From Lachnoclostridium sp. UBA6558 (GTDB lineage: Bacteria > Bacillota > Clostridia > Lachnospirales > Lachnospiraceae): a DNA stretch of 25,325 nt. A model generated the notes under the pieces. The model saw only the letters and a list, made by a program, of their open reading frames with translations, was not told the DNA's origin and did not search any database. Where the stretch lies: positions 145,280-170,604 of the forward strand of contig DJJW01000085.1 in the NCBI GenBank assembly GCA_002434335.1, given 5' to 3'. Shown in pieces: positions 7,673 to 16,240 of the stretch; within the stretch, counting starts at the first letter, position 1; each line of letters starts with the position of its first letter. A program made the translations under genes and the position numbers.

Positions 7673-9655
7673 ATGAAATACAGGCAAGTGCATCTGGACT
7701 TTCACACCAGTGAGAAGATAGAAGGGATCGGAGAAAAGTTCAGTAAAGCTCAGTTTCAGAAAGCCTTGCAAAAAGGCTGTGTCGACTCCATAACACTGTT
7801 TTCGAAATGTCATCACGGTTGGGCATATCATCCTTCAAAGGCTAATGAAATACATCCCAATCTTCACTTTGACCTTTTGGGAAAACAAATAGAAGCGGCA
7901 CATGAATTAGGGGTAAAGACACCGGTATACCTGTCCGCAGGATTTGATGAAAAAATTGCACGCAGGCATCCGGAGTGGATAGTCAGAATGAAAGACGATT
8001 CCATGTTGTGGACCAAAAGCTTTCTGGAGCCGGGTTATCATAAATTATGCATCAATACACCATATCTGTATTATTTGCTGGAACAGATAAAAGAGGTATG
8101 TGAGAATTATGAAGCCGATGGTATCTTCTTAGATATTATCGGAGTCCAGCCCTGCTACTGCAAGCATTGCAGAGAGACAATGGAACAGGAGGGAATGGAC
8201 CCCTTTAAGGAAGAAGAGGTTATAGCTTTGGCGGAAAGAGTCTATGCCAATTATGCAATGAGGGTAAGAGAGACCATTGACAGTGTGAAACCGGGACTGC
8301 CGGTGTTTCACAACGGAGGACATATAAGACGGGGCAGAAGAGATCTGGCAAATATGAACAGTCATCTGGAACTGGAAAGCCTGCCTACCGGGGGCTGGGG
8401 ATATGATCATTTTCCGCTGTCCGCTGCTTATGCCAGGACTCTCGGTGTGGAGTATCTGGGCATGACAGGGAAATTCCATCAGTCCTGGGGAGAATTCGGG
8501 GGCTTTAAGCATCCCAATGCTCTCCGTTATGAAGCTTCTCTGTCTGTTGCTAACGGAGCGGGAGTTTCTATCGGAGACCAGCTGCATCCGACGGGAGAGA
8601 TGGATATGGCGACATATTCTTTAATTGGTAAAGCCTATGAGGAATTAAGCCTTAAGGAGCCTTGGCTTTCGGAGGCAGAAAATATTGCGGATATTGGAGT
8701 GCTGTCTGCTGAGGCGGTTTTAGAAAAGAACAGCGGTTTCATTGACAAAATTGCCTTAGCAGAAGCCGCTAAGCTGGCGGATGTCGGAGCTGCCAGAATT
8801 CTTCTGGAGGGACATTATCTGTTCAATGTTATTGATGAAGAAGAGGATTTCAACAGATATTCTTTAATAGTATTACCGGATATCATTTTACTGGATGAGG
8901 AACTGAAGAATAAGCTGGAGCAATATGTAGAACAGGGGGGGAAACTTCTGTCCACCGGCAGCTCAGGATTAGATAGAGACAAGACTGATTTTCAATTGAA
9001 CTTTGGTATTCGTTATCTGGGTGAGAATAAATTCCGCCCGGACTATTTCCGCCCGGGATTTACAATATCAGATCTTGATAGTGCAGCCTTTGTTATGTAT
9101 TCCCAGGGGTATGCAATTGAAAATGTTTCGGGAGAAGAACTTGGCAGCAGGGAGAATCCCTATTTTAACAGAACAGCCGCTGGGTTTTGTTCTCACCTTC
9201 ATTCTCCAAGCAGGAATGAAAAGGCCGGACCCGGAATGGTTAGCGGAAAGGGCGGCATCTATATATCCTGGGAGGTATTCAGGGATTATGCGACTACAGG
9301 AAGTCCAATTTTAAAGCGGATGGTTCAATATGCTCTTGACCAGTTGCTCAAAGACAAGGCAACTATCAGAACTTCTCTCCCTGCACAAGGAATCGTTACC
9401 CTGGCAGAACAAAAGAATCGTTATGTAGTTCATCTGCTGTATGGAGTTCCGGTTAAACGCGGAAAGAACACAGAGGTAATAGAAGATATACAGCCTCTTT
9501 ATGAGATTGAGGTACAGTTAAATAGCAGAGAAAAGATTAAGCGGATATATCTTGCTCCCGAAGAGTTTGAGCTGGATTATACACAGGAGAAGGGAATCGT
9601 AGGATTTAAGGTACCAAAGCTTGCGCTGCATCAGATGATCGTGGCTGAGTATTAA
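7673..9655 (+). CDS. Predicted glycoside hydrolase, GHL6 / alpha-L-fucosidase-like with trimerisation-type domain
   Basis: A 660-residue cytoplasmic protein that looks like a retaining-type TIM-barrel glycosidase. The barrel starts at once (YRQVHLDFHTSE). Family-like blocks are DGIFLD (149-154), a Cys-rich CYCKHC (161-166), the acidic HLELESLP (231-238), WGYD (242-245), GMTGKFHQSWGEFGG (263-277) and GDQLHP (301-306). The middle and C-terminal parts (about 330-660) resemble the beta-galactosidase trimerisation fold and a final beta-sandwich. This pattern is that of the 'hypothetical glycosyl hydrolase 6' group; the substrate is not established. Candidate catalytic acids are in DGIFLD and HLELE, by analogy only. 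Start 7673 is chosen over ATG 7667 because AGGTG is 8 bases from it but only 2 from the other. No signal peptide. Confidence 0.85.
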   Translation: MKYRQVHLDFHTSEKIEGIGEKFSKAQFQKALQKGCVDSITLFSKCHHGWAYHPSKANEIHPNLHFDLLGKQIEAAHELGVKTPVYLSAGFDEKIARRHPEWIVRMKDDSMLWTKSFLEPGYHKLCINTPYLYYLLEQIKEVCENYEADGIFLDIIGVQPCYCKHCRETMEQEGMDPFKEEEVIALAERVYANYAMRVRETIDSVKPGLPVFHNGGHIRRGRRDLANMNSHLELESLPTGGWGYDHFPLSAAYARTLGVEYLGMTGKFHQSWGEFGGFKHPNALRYEASLSVANGAGVSIGDQLHPTGEMDMATYSLIGKAYEELSLKEPWLSEAENIADIGVLSAEAVLEKNSGFIDKIALAEAAKLADVGAARILLEGHYLFNVIDEEEDFNRYSLIVLPDIILLDEELKNKLEQYVEQGGKLLSTGSSGLDRDKTDFQLNFGIRYLGENKFRPDYFRPGFTISDLDSAAFVMYSQGYAIENVSGEELGSRENPYFNRTAAGFCSHLHSPSRNEKAGPGMVSGKGGIYISWEVFRDYATTGSPILKRMVQYALDQLLKDKATIRTSLPAQGIVTLAEQKNRYVVHLLYGVPVKRGKNTEVIEDIQPLYEIEVQLNSREKIKRIYLAPEEFELDYTQEKGIVGFKVPKLALHQMIVAEY

Positions 9656-9704
9656 TGTAACTGGTCTAAATTGCTTAAGAATACCTGTAAGGAAGGACTT
9701 ATAA

Positions 9705-11861
9705 ATGAATTACACCGTCTTTGTGAATAATGAAAATATAGAAATCAAAACAACACATATATTTCCCACACCCTATAACGAAGTACAGGTTAGCGAATAT
9801 ACACAATTTACTATGAAGGAACCTGTAGATTTACGAATTCAATCTGAAACGCCACTCCAAAGCGTTATCATAAGGCCCCTTAGCCTGGGATTAGATTATA
9901 GTTTCAACGAGCATGAGATTTTTCTTCATCTGGAAGAACCTAAAAAGTTCTCTGTTGAGATAAACGGAAGCTTTCATAATAACCTCATTGTCTTTGCGGA
10001 AGCCGTAAAGTATGAAGACTTTAACAAATTTGCGGATAATGTTATTTATTATGAGCCGGGAATCCATACAGTGGACGTCCTGAAATTTGAAAAGGATAAT
10101 ACCATTATCTATTTGGAGGAAGGAGCCTTCCTAAACGGCAAGATGGAATTTAACCAGTGCAGCCACCTTACAATCTGCGGTTACGGTACTATCAGTATGG
10201 AAAAATATCCACTTGAAATGAGAAATGTCTATCAGCGCTGCATCGATGTTCTCCATTGCAAAGAAGTAAGCATCAGGGATATTACCATCACCGACAGCAA
10301 TGACTGGAGCCTGAGGATTTTTGGCTGTGATAATGTAACCATAGATAATGTTAAGATCTTTGGCTGCCGTGGTAATTCGGACGGAATTGATATCTGTGGT
10401 TCGAGAAATGTATTGGTACAGAATATTTTTACCAGGGTATGGGATGACTCCTTTGTAGTAAAGGCTTTTAATACCGGTGATGTGGATAATGTAACGTTTA
10501 AGGACTCTATTCTCTGGAATGACTTTGCTAGACCTCTGGAGGTAGGCGTAGAACTCCGGGCTGAAAAAATTCATAACGTCCGTTTTGAGAACATTGATAT
10601 CATTCATTCTCCTACCGGTTATCCCTTAATGGGAATTCACCATGGTGACAGAGCGGAGGTTTCTGATATCTGCTTTGAAAACATTAGAATAGAGAATGCA
10701 CCGGGGGCACAGCTTTTCGATATCCGTATCAGGGATTCGGTTTGGAACAGAGATAGGGAAAAGGGAAGTATCAGAGATATTACTTTTAAAGATATTTACT
10801 ACATAGGAAATCCCGGCATTGACTGGCTCCTATCCAAATCCAGATTGCAGGGCTTTCGTGAGGAGACCCGTATCAGTAATATCACCTTTGATAACATCAA
10901 TATTCTTGGAAAAGTTGCCACCAATGAAAAGGAATGCGGTCTGCTAACTATGGAGTATGTGGATAATGTAATCTTTAAATACCCGGAAGATACTCCTAAA
11001 ATTCAGACCATTGATTCCAAGCTATCGATTATGGAGAATTTTCACTTAACAGGTAATGGCTGTTATCAGGGAAAATTAAGGGTAGAGCTTAAGAATACAG
11101 GTGAGAAAACACAAAAAAACAGCTTCTGGCTGCAGATATCCCCTTCCCATACCGGAGAATATAACAGAGAACCTCAGGCCTTTGTATTGGAAGCCGGAGA
11201 GAATATAAGCTATGAGTATCAGGTAGAACTACCACCGGGTAAATATGTTCTAGCAGTACAGGCAGAAGATGTGGATGTAAGCTTTGACTGGCAGTTCCTT
11301 AATCTTGACTGGATACTTTCTGAAACAGAGAAAGTGGAGGATACACCTGAGCTTGAATTTATAAATTATTATAACATCAGAACCAAAGGGCTGAAGGCTT
11401 CTACCTGTAAGGGGAAACTGTTACTGCAATCGGATATCTTAAAAGATAGTAACAACAGTCTTGTAATTTATACAGCTCTTCCAGTTCCCAAGAGGGAAGA
11501 AGAGGTATTATTCTCCGTAGAAGAAACGGATTTTGGAGTGGTTCCCGCAGTGCTGAACGGCAAGCAGGGATTAGAGCTTGCTCCCCAGCTGCGTTGTCCC
11601 CTTGAAATTACGCTGGTATTTAAAAATGAACCAAAGGTAAAGGAAATAAGAAGAATCCAGATACCAGGAGGTGGAGATGGCTTTGCGTCCATTTCTTTTG
11701 AAGAGCTTGGATTGGAAGCAGGTACAAACAACTTCTGGCTGGAAATCGAGGCACAGACCACCCAGGTAGAGAAGTATAGATATCCCTATACCTTATTTCA
11801 TTCCGTAACACCTCTTACAAGTGCCCATATGTTTGCGAATGTTTTAGTAAATATTGATTGA
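9705..11861 (+). CDS. Right-handed beta-helix protein, GH28/GH49/GH110-like
   Basis: A 718-residue predicted glycosidase in three parts. Residues 1-100 form an N-terminal beta-sandwich like that of GH49-type enzymes. Residues about 110-430 are a right-handed parallel beta-helix with repeated short coils of the type NVTIDNVKIFG, NVTFKDSILW and NVRFENIDII. Residues about 435-718 are a beta-rich C-terminal region. The acidic signature NSDGIDI (224-230) and WDDSFVVK (246-253) resembles the three-Asp site of GH28 polygalacturonases (here Asp226, Asp247, Asp248). The GH28 GHG and RIK motifs are replaced: ARPLEVGVE (275-283) stands where GHG would be. It is therefore a relative, not a standard polygalacturonase. 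The GGAAGG site 8 bases upstream fixes the start. It follows the previous gene by 49 bases and has no signal peptide. Confidence 0.82.
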   Translation: MNYTVFVNNENIEIKTTHIFPTPYNEVQVSEYTQFTMKEPVDLRIQSETPLQSVIIRPLSLGLDYSFNEHEIFLHLEEPKKFSVEINGSFHNNLIVFAEAVKYEDFNKFADNVIYYEPGIHTVDVLKFEKDNTIIYLEEGAFLNGKMEFNQCSHLTICGYGTISMEKYPLEMRNVYQRCIDVLHCKEVSIRDITITDSNDWSLRIFGCDNVTIDNVKIFGCRGNSDGIDICGSRNVLVQNIFTRVWDDSFVVKAFNTGDVDNVTFKDSILWNDFARPLEVGVELRAEKIHNVRFENIDIIHSPTGYPLMGIHHGDRAEVSDICFENIRIENAPGAQLFDIRIRDSVWNRDREKGSIRDITFKDIYYIGNPGIDWLLSKSRLQGFREETRISNITFDNINILGKVATNEKECGLLTMEYVDNVIFKYPEDTPKIQTIDSKLSIMENFHLTGNGCYQGKLRVELKNTGEKTQKNSFWLQISPSHTGEYNREPQAFVLEAGENISYEYQVELPPGKYVLAVQAEDVDVSFDWQFLNLDWILSETEKVEDTPELEFINYYNIRTKGLKASTCKGKLLLQSDILKDSNNSLVIYTALPVPKREEEVLFSVEETDFGVVPAVLNGKQGLELAPQLRCPLEITLVFKNEPKVKEIRRIQIPGGGDGFASISFEELGLEAGTNNFWLEIEAQTTQVEKYRYPYTLFHSVTPLTSAHMFANVLVNID

Positions 11862-11975
11862 TTCTAATGATGATACAATAGCTAAAAGTTAAGCCAATAT
11901 TATTCAAGTAAAATATAAAATAGAATTAGAAAGTACGAAGGTTATAAAAGCTGGAGCACACAGAAAGGAGTTTTT

Positions 11976-12644
11976 ATGAAAACAATATTATTCCAGGGAG
12001 ATTCCATTACAGATGCAAATAGAGATAGAGAAGGAAAAGACAAGAACAGGATTCTGGGAGACGGTTATGTTAATTTCCTGGGATCCAGCTTAATGTGCGA
12101 CTATCCGGGAATTCAGATTAAGAATACTGCCATTGCAGGTAACAGAATCTCTGATCTTTACGGCAGATGGATAGAGGATACGCTAAATATTGATTTTGAT
12201 GTGTTAAGCATCTTATGCGGAGTAAATGATATCGGATATTCCTTAAGACTGAATATGGGAGCAGATGCAGAGAAATTTGAATTTGTCTTCGACCGGATGC
12301 TGCAGGAAGTAAAACAGGCAAAGCCACAGGCGAAGATTGTACTTTGTGAGCCATTCCTATTAAAACTCGATATAAATGAAGCAGGGAATGCAGCAGATAT
12401 CGTTGAAAACTGGGAGATATGGAATAAGCATATGCTGGAGAGAAGGGCCATCGTAAAAGCTTTGTCTGAGAAGTACAAGACTATCTTTGTACCCTTTGGC
12501 AGTATGTTCGAGGAAGCACTTAAGAAAGCACCGGCGATACACTGGTCCCCGGACGGAATCCACCTAACCATGGCGGGTAATGAATTAATGGCCAGAGAAT
12601 GGTTAAGATGTGTTGAAGGAGAATTGAATGTATCAATTTCATAA
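11976..12644 (+). CDS. SGNH/GDSL hydrolase, likely carbohydrate esterase
   Basis: A 222-residue single-domain SGNH hydrolase. All four blocks are present: GDSIT with Ser10, Gly55 in AIAGNRISDL, Asn84 in GVNDIG, and Asp193/His196 in SPDGIHLTMAG. Its size and blocks resemble deacetylases such as rhamnogalacturonan or xylan acetylesterases. In this operon, removal of an acetyl or other acyl group from an imported oligosaccharide is the likely job, though a lysophospholipase-like role cannot be excluded. AAAGGAG lies about 6 bases before the ATG. Its last 17 bases overlap the start of the phosphorylase gene, suggesting translational coupling. No signal peptide, so it acts inside the cell. Confidence 0.92.
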   Translation: MKTILFQGDSITDANRDREGKDKNRILGDGYVNFLGSSLMCDYPGIQIKNTAIAGNRISDLYGRWIEDTLNIDFDVLSILCGVNDIGYSLRLNMGADAEKFEFVFDRMLQEVKQAKPQAKIVLCEPFLLKLDINEAGNAADIVENWEIWNKHMLERRAIVKALSEKYKTIFVPFGSMFEEALKKAPAIHWSPDGIHLTMAGNELMAREWLRCVEGELNVSIS

Positions 12645-14907
12645 TGAGAAAAAAGAGATAACCTTTGATAAATACAACACACCAACACCTTGGATGAACT
12701 ATTTGTCCAACGGTACCTTTCATACTATGATATCTCAGGCAGGTGGCGGTGTAGCCTTTTACAAATCCCCTCAGATATTTCGAATCAACCACTACCGTTT
12801 CTTTCATCTGCCTACGGATAGAAGTGGTTTCTACACTTATATAAATGACGGTCAGGAGATCTGGTCTCCCACCAGTGAACCCTGCAAGAATAAACCCGAC
12901 TGGTGGCAGTCCACTCATGGAATGGGATATACCAGATTCCAGGCAAGAAAGAATCATCTGGAAGTAACCGCTACTTATCTGGTTGGAAAATACGAAAATG
13001 CACTGATTTGGAATTTGAGATTAAAATCTGCTGAGGATAGGAAAATAACAATATACCCATATGTGGAATTAGGCATGATGGAATTTATGAGAGAGCTGCA
13101 ATGGCAGTGCTACAATAAGCACCAGCTAACAGTTTATAACAGGGAAGATATCCTGATATACCATTACGGTGTAGAGGAACAGCCCAAACCGGATGAAACT
13201 CCCTTGGTATACTTTGCCAGTGATGCTTCTGTCAGCGGTTTTGACTGTGACAGGGATGAATTCATTGGCAGCTACAGAAGTGAGGAAAATCCCTGCCGGG
13301 TAGAGAAAAATGCATGTTCCGATTCTACCTTATATGGCGGAGATCCTTGTTTTGCCTTACAGCTGGAGGTGGAGCTAAAGGCAGGGGAAGAGAAAGAGAT
13401 TAATATTTTCCTTGGCACAGCCATGACAGAAGAAGAGGTTATAAAATCTGTACAAAGATGCAGAGAGAAGGGATTTGTAAATAAATCCTTTGAAGCCCTT
13501 TCGGAGGACTGGGAAGCCTTCTTTGAGAAATTCAAATGTGAAATTCCTGATAAAGAGGCAGAAACCATGATTAATATATGGAATCCTTATCAGATGGAGA
13601 GGAATTTTCAGTTTTCAAGAAATATCAGTTATTATGCAACGGGAACCTTCAGAGGAGTCGGTGTCAGAGATACGGCACAGGATATTCTGGCAATGATTCC
13701 TTTTGATCTTAACCGGGGGAAGGAGAAGCTGAATTCCCTCTTCACCCAGCAGTACAAAGATGGGCACTGCAATCATTATTTCTATCCCAATGAAGGCTGG
13801 GAGCCGATTAAGCGGATACACTCCGATAATCATCTATGGCTGGTCATGGACGCCTACCATATCGTTATGGAGGAAGGAAAGCTGGAATATCTGTTAACGG
13901 AACTTCCTTTTTATGACGGCGGGTCAGATACTGTATGGAATCATATCAAAAAGTCCATTGAATTTACCAGACAGAATCTTGGAGAACGGGGTTTTCCGCT
14001 TATGCTTTCCTCTGACTGGAACGATATGCTTTATAAAGTATGCAGGCAAGGGAAAGGTGAGAGCATCTGGACCAGCATGCAGTTTGGAACTGTGCTGCAG
14101 ATGATGGCTCAGCTGTCACAGCTTATGAAGGAAGACGGCAAAGCATATCTGAAACTATACGAAGAACAGAAGCAACTTATAAATTCCACTGCCTGGGATG
14201 GTGAGTGGTTCAGACGCTGTATTACCGATGAGGGAACTTTTATAGGTTCGGAAGCGGAAGCCCAGGCTAAAATCTGGCTGAATACCCAAAGCTGGGCAGT
14301 AATCAGCGGAATGGGCGATCCCCAAAAACAGCTTCAGGCTATGGACAGTGTAAAAAAATATCTGGATACGGACTATGGAATTAAAAAGATACATCCTTCA
14401 ATGAAGGATTATCCGACAAAAGAAGATCCGCTTACCCATTATAACAAAGGCTGCGGAGAAAACGGAAGTATCTTTTGCCACGCCAATACCTGGGCTATAA
14501 TAGCCGAATGTATGTTGGGAAGAAGTGAACTTGCATATAAATACTATCAGCAGCTCCTGCCCATGGTGGTACAGGATAAGGCAGGTGAATACCGTTATAA
14601 AGCAGAACCCTATGTCTATGCCTCTAATATCTTTGGGCCGGAAAGTGATAAATTCGGGCTGGCAAATGTCTCCTGGCTGACCGGTACAGCAGCCTGGATG
14701 TACCTGGCTGCTACTCAGTATATTCTGGGTATCAAAGCAAAGTGGGAAGGTCTTGAGATAGCCCCCTGTATTCCGGAGGAATGGACGGAAGTTAAGATAG
14801 ACAGGGAGTTCAGAGGTTGTAAATACCACATTACGATTAAGAATAAAGGGAAGAAAGTCTTTTTAGAGCATGTAGAAGGACGTAAGGAATTCTCGGTAGA
14901 GATATAA
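12628..14907 (+). CDS. GH94-family glycoside phosphorylase
   Basis: A 759-residue cytoplasmic inverting phosphorylase of the cellobiose/chitobiose phosphorylase family. It should cleave a beta-linked disaccharide or oligosaccharide with phosphate, giving an alpha-sugar-1-phosphate. The N-terminal beta-sandwich has PWMNYLSNGTFHTMISQAGGG (about 21-41) and LPTDRSGFYTY. The (alpha/alpha)6 barrel has GVRDTAQDIL (345-354) and the general-acid motif SDWND (462-466). Phosphate-site motifs FCHANTW (616-622) and TGTAAW (685-690) follow. The C-terminal KWEGLEIAPCIPEEW is standard. Donor and acceptor specificity cannot be assigned. The gene starts inside the esterase gene with GGAG about 6-7 bases upstream. 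Phosphorolysis saves ATP, fitting an anaerobe that imports oligosaccharides. Confidence 0.92.
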   Translation: MYQFHNEKKEITFDKYNTPTPWMNYLSNGTFHTMISQAGGGVAFYKSPQIFRINHYRFFHLPTDRSGFYTYINDGQEIWSPTSEPCKNKPDWWQSTHGMGYTRFQARKNHLEVTATYLVGKYENALIWNLRLKSAEDRKITIYPYVELGMMEFMRELQWQCYNKHQLTVYNREDILIYHYGVEEQPKPDETPLVYFASDASVSGFDCDRDEFIGSYRSEENPCRVEKNACSDSTLYGGDPCFALQLEVELKAGEEKEINIFLGTAMTEEEVIKSVQRCREKGFVNKSFEALSEDWEAFFEKFKCEIPDKEAETMINIWNPYQMERNFQFSRNISYYATGTFRGVGVRDTAQDILAMIPFDLNRGKEKLNSLFTQQYKDGHCNHYFYPNEGWEPIKRIHSDNHLWLVMDAYHIVMEEGKLEYLLTELPFYDGGSDTVWNHIKKSIEFTRQNLGERGFPLMLSSDWNDMLYKVCRQGKGESIWTSMQFGTVLQMMAQLSQLMKEDGKAYLKLYEEQKQLINSTAWDGEWFRRCITDEGTFIGSEAEAQAKIWLNTQSWAVISGMGDPQKQLQAMDSVKKYLDTDYGIKKIHPSMKDYPTKEDPLTHYNKGCGENGSIFCHANTWAIIAECMLGRSELAYKYYQQLLPMVVQDKAGEYRYKAEPYVYASNIFGPESDKFGLANVSWLTGTAAWMYLAATQYILGIKAKWEGLEIAPCIPEEWTEVKIDREFRGCKYHITIKNKGKKVFLEHVEGRKEFSVEI

Positions 14908-15075
14908 GCAAAGTTCAGTGGGCATATCCAATGTTATTCTGCTGAGTTTGCCGGTAACAGTTCAGCCTTGTATGAAGATTAATATACAGATGGTTTTCGA
15001 TTTTGCTTTGGCCATAAACCGAAATGTAAATTAAGCTGAACTGTAACTTGGCAATACACAGCGAAATTCATAAGG
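14908..15075 (+). promoter_or_regulatory. Region with three AGTTCAG motifs and a long-range inverted repeat
   Basis: AGTTCAG occurs at 14912-14918 and 14959-14965, and inverted (CTGAACT) at 15036-15042. The last two lie in a perfect 10-bp inverted repeat, ACAGTTCAGC (14957-14966) against GCTGAACTGT (15035-15044), enclosing 68 bases. It sits between the phosphorylase stop and the regulator promoter. It may be an RNA structure ending the upstream transcript or a set of protein sites; the sequence does not decide. No T-run follows. Confidence 0.45.
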
Positions 15076-15104
15076 TTTACTTGTATTTTTCATTGTGCTA
15101 TAGT
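15076..15104 (+). promoter_or_regulatory. Promoter of the yesN-yesM-heparinase-like block
   Basis: TTTACT at 15076-15081, 17 bases, then TATAGT at 15099-15104 preceded by TGC, an extended -10. Transcription would start near 15111, giving a leader of about 70 bases. Together with the 276-base gap this suggests the regulator genes are transcribed separately from the enzyme genes, though read-through is possible. Confidence 0.55.
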
Positions 15105-15183
15105 TAAATATATAAGTTGGATTTTGATTTATAAGCACATAATAAGCTGTTAAATATCAGCAAATTCAACGAGGAGATGAAGT

Positions 15184-16221
15184 ATGTATCAGGTAATCAC
15201 AGTAGATGACGAACTCGTAATCCGTAGTGGAATAACGAATTTCATCAATTCCGAAATTGAAGACTTTAAGGTATTGCATAGCTTCAGTGATGGAGCAGAA
15301 GCTATCGAATTTATAAAAACAAATGATATAGACCTAATTATTTCTGATATCAAGATGAACCGTGTATCAGGAATAGAGCTTGCAAAATACATTTATGAAA
15401 ATAAACCTTATATTAAAGTAATTTTGCTCAGTGGCTACAGGGAATTTGAGTATGCCAGATCGGCCATACAGTACGGAGTGAAGAATTACATCCTAAAGCC
15501 TACTAACTTTTCAGAATTTAAAGAAGTATTGTCCCAGACGAAACTGGAAATGGATCAGGACAGAGCCAAAAATGACCAGGTGCAGTTTATGGATAAGCTC
15601 AAGTTATTCTATTCCAATATTTTATCTGGAAAGAAAAAGGAATCAATGGACACCTTACTGTCTGTGTTTGAGGATGTGAAGGAAAATTCACCGGCTAATA
15701 TCGGACAGTATGTTTATGATTTGTATGAGATAATTATAGATAAGCTTAACCTCTACCTTAAGCTTCAGCTCAATGCAGAGAAATTTAATTTAAAGCTATT
15801 ACTGTCCCAGCATAATGTGCAGGAGCTAAAAGATACTGCCTTTGATATACTGGAGCGGATTTCAGGAATGTTATTAAATGAAGAAGAAGCCTCCAATGAA
15901 TTTCTTCTTCAGGATATCAAGGAATATATGAATGAGCATCTCCACGAGGATATTTCCTTGCAGGATGTTGCTGATAAGATGTTCTTTAGTACCGTATATT
16001 TCAGCCGTTTCTTTAAAAAGCAGACAGGTGAGACCTTCAGTAACTACCTGCTTCGCATTCGAATGGAGCAGGCAGTTAAGCTGCTGGAGAAAAATCTTAA
16101 GGTTACGGAGATCAGCGAAGCCTGCGGATACCATGATCCCAGTTATTTTACCAGGATTTTCAAGGAATATTATAAATACACTCCCAAGGATTATGCCAGA
16201 AGGTTCATGAGCTGTAAATAG
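15184..16221 (+). CDS. YesN-type response regulator, REC plus AraC helix-turn-helix
   Basis: A 345-residue transcription regulator partnered by the next gene. The receiver domain has the acidic pair Asp8-Asp9, the phosphoacceptor Asp55 in LIISDIKM, Ser83 and Lys105 in ILKPT. The C-terminal AraC-type double helix-turn-helix spans about residues 243-340 (DISLQDVADKMFFSTVYFSRFFKKQTGETF, then VTEISEACGYHDPSYFTRIFKEYY). The linker of about 125 residues is shorter than in the usual 500-residue YesN proteins. A GAGGAGAT site lies 5 bases before the ATG. By family and position it should activate the sugar operon, and perhaps itself, in response to extracellular oligosaccharide. Confidence 0.93.
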   Translation: MYQVITVDDELVIRSGITNFINSEIEDFKVLHSFSDGAEAIEFIKTNDIDLIISDIKMNRVSGIELAKYIYENKPYIKVILLSGYREFEYARSAIQYGVKNYILKPTNFSEFKEVLSQTKLEMDQDRAKNDQVQFMDKLKLFYSNILSGKKKESMDTLLSVFEDVKENSPANIGQYVYDLYEIIIDKLNLYLKLQLNAEKFNLKLLLSQHNVQELKDTAFDILERISGMLLNEEEASNEFLLQDIKEYMNEHLHEDISLQDVADKMFFSTVYFSRFFKKQTGETFSNYLLRIRMEQAVKLLEKNLKVTEISEACGYHDPSYFTRIFKEYYKYTPKDYARRFMSCK

Positions 16222-16240
16222 GAGATCAGGGGGACATAAA

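Noticed and set aside
8129..8587. 152-residue open frame on the minus strand
   Set aside because: Antisense shadow of the GHL6-type glycosidase, no start signals.
9857..9870. Near-match to a CcpA cre site inside the beta-helix gene
   Set aside because: The first two consensus bases are missing and a match in coding sequence is expected by chance; the half-match at 1214-1227 is even weaker.
10131..10607. 158-residue open frame on the minus strand
   Set aside because: Antisense shadow of the beta-helix gene, with no ribosome site and no recognisable domain.
12158..12688. 176-residue open frame on the minus strand over the esterase gene
   Set aside because: Shadow of a clear SGNH gene on the plus strand; composition is unlike a real protein.
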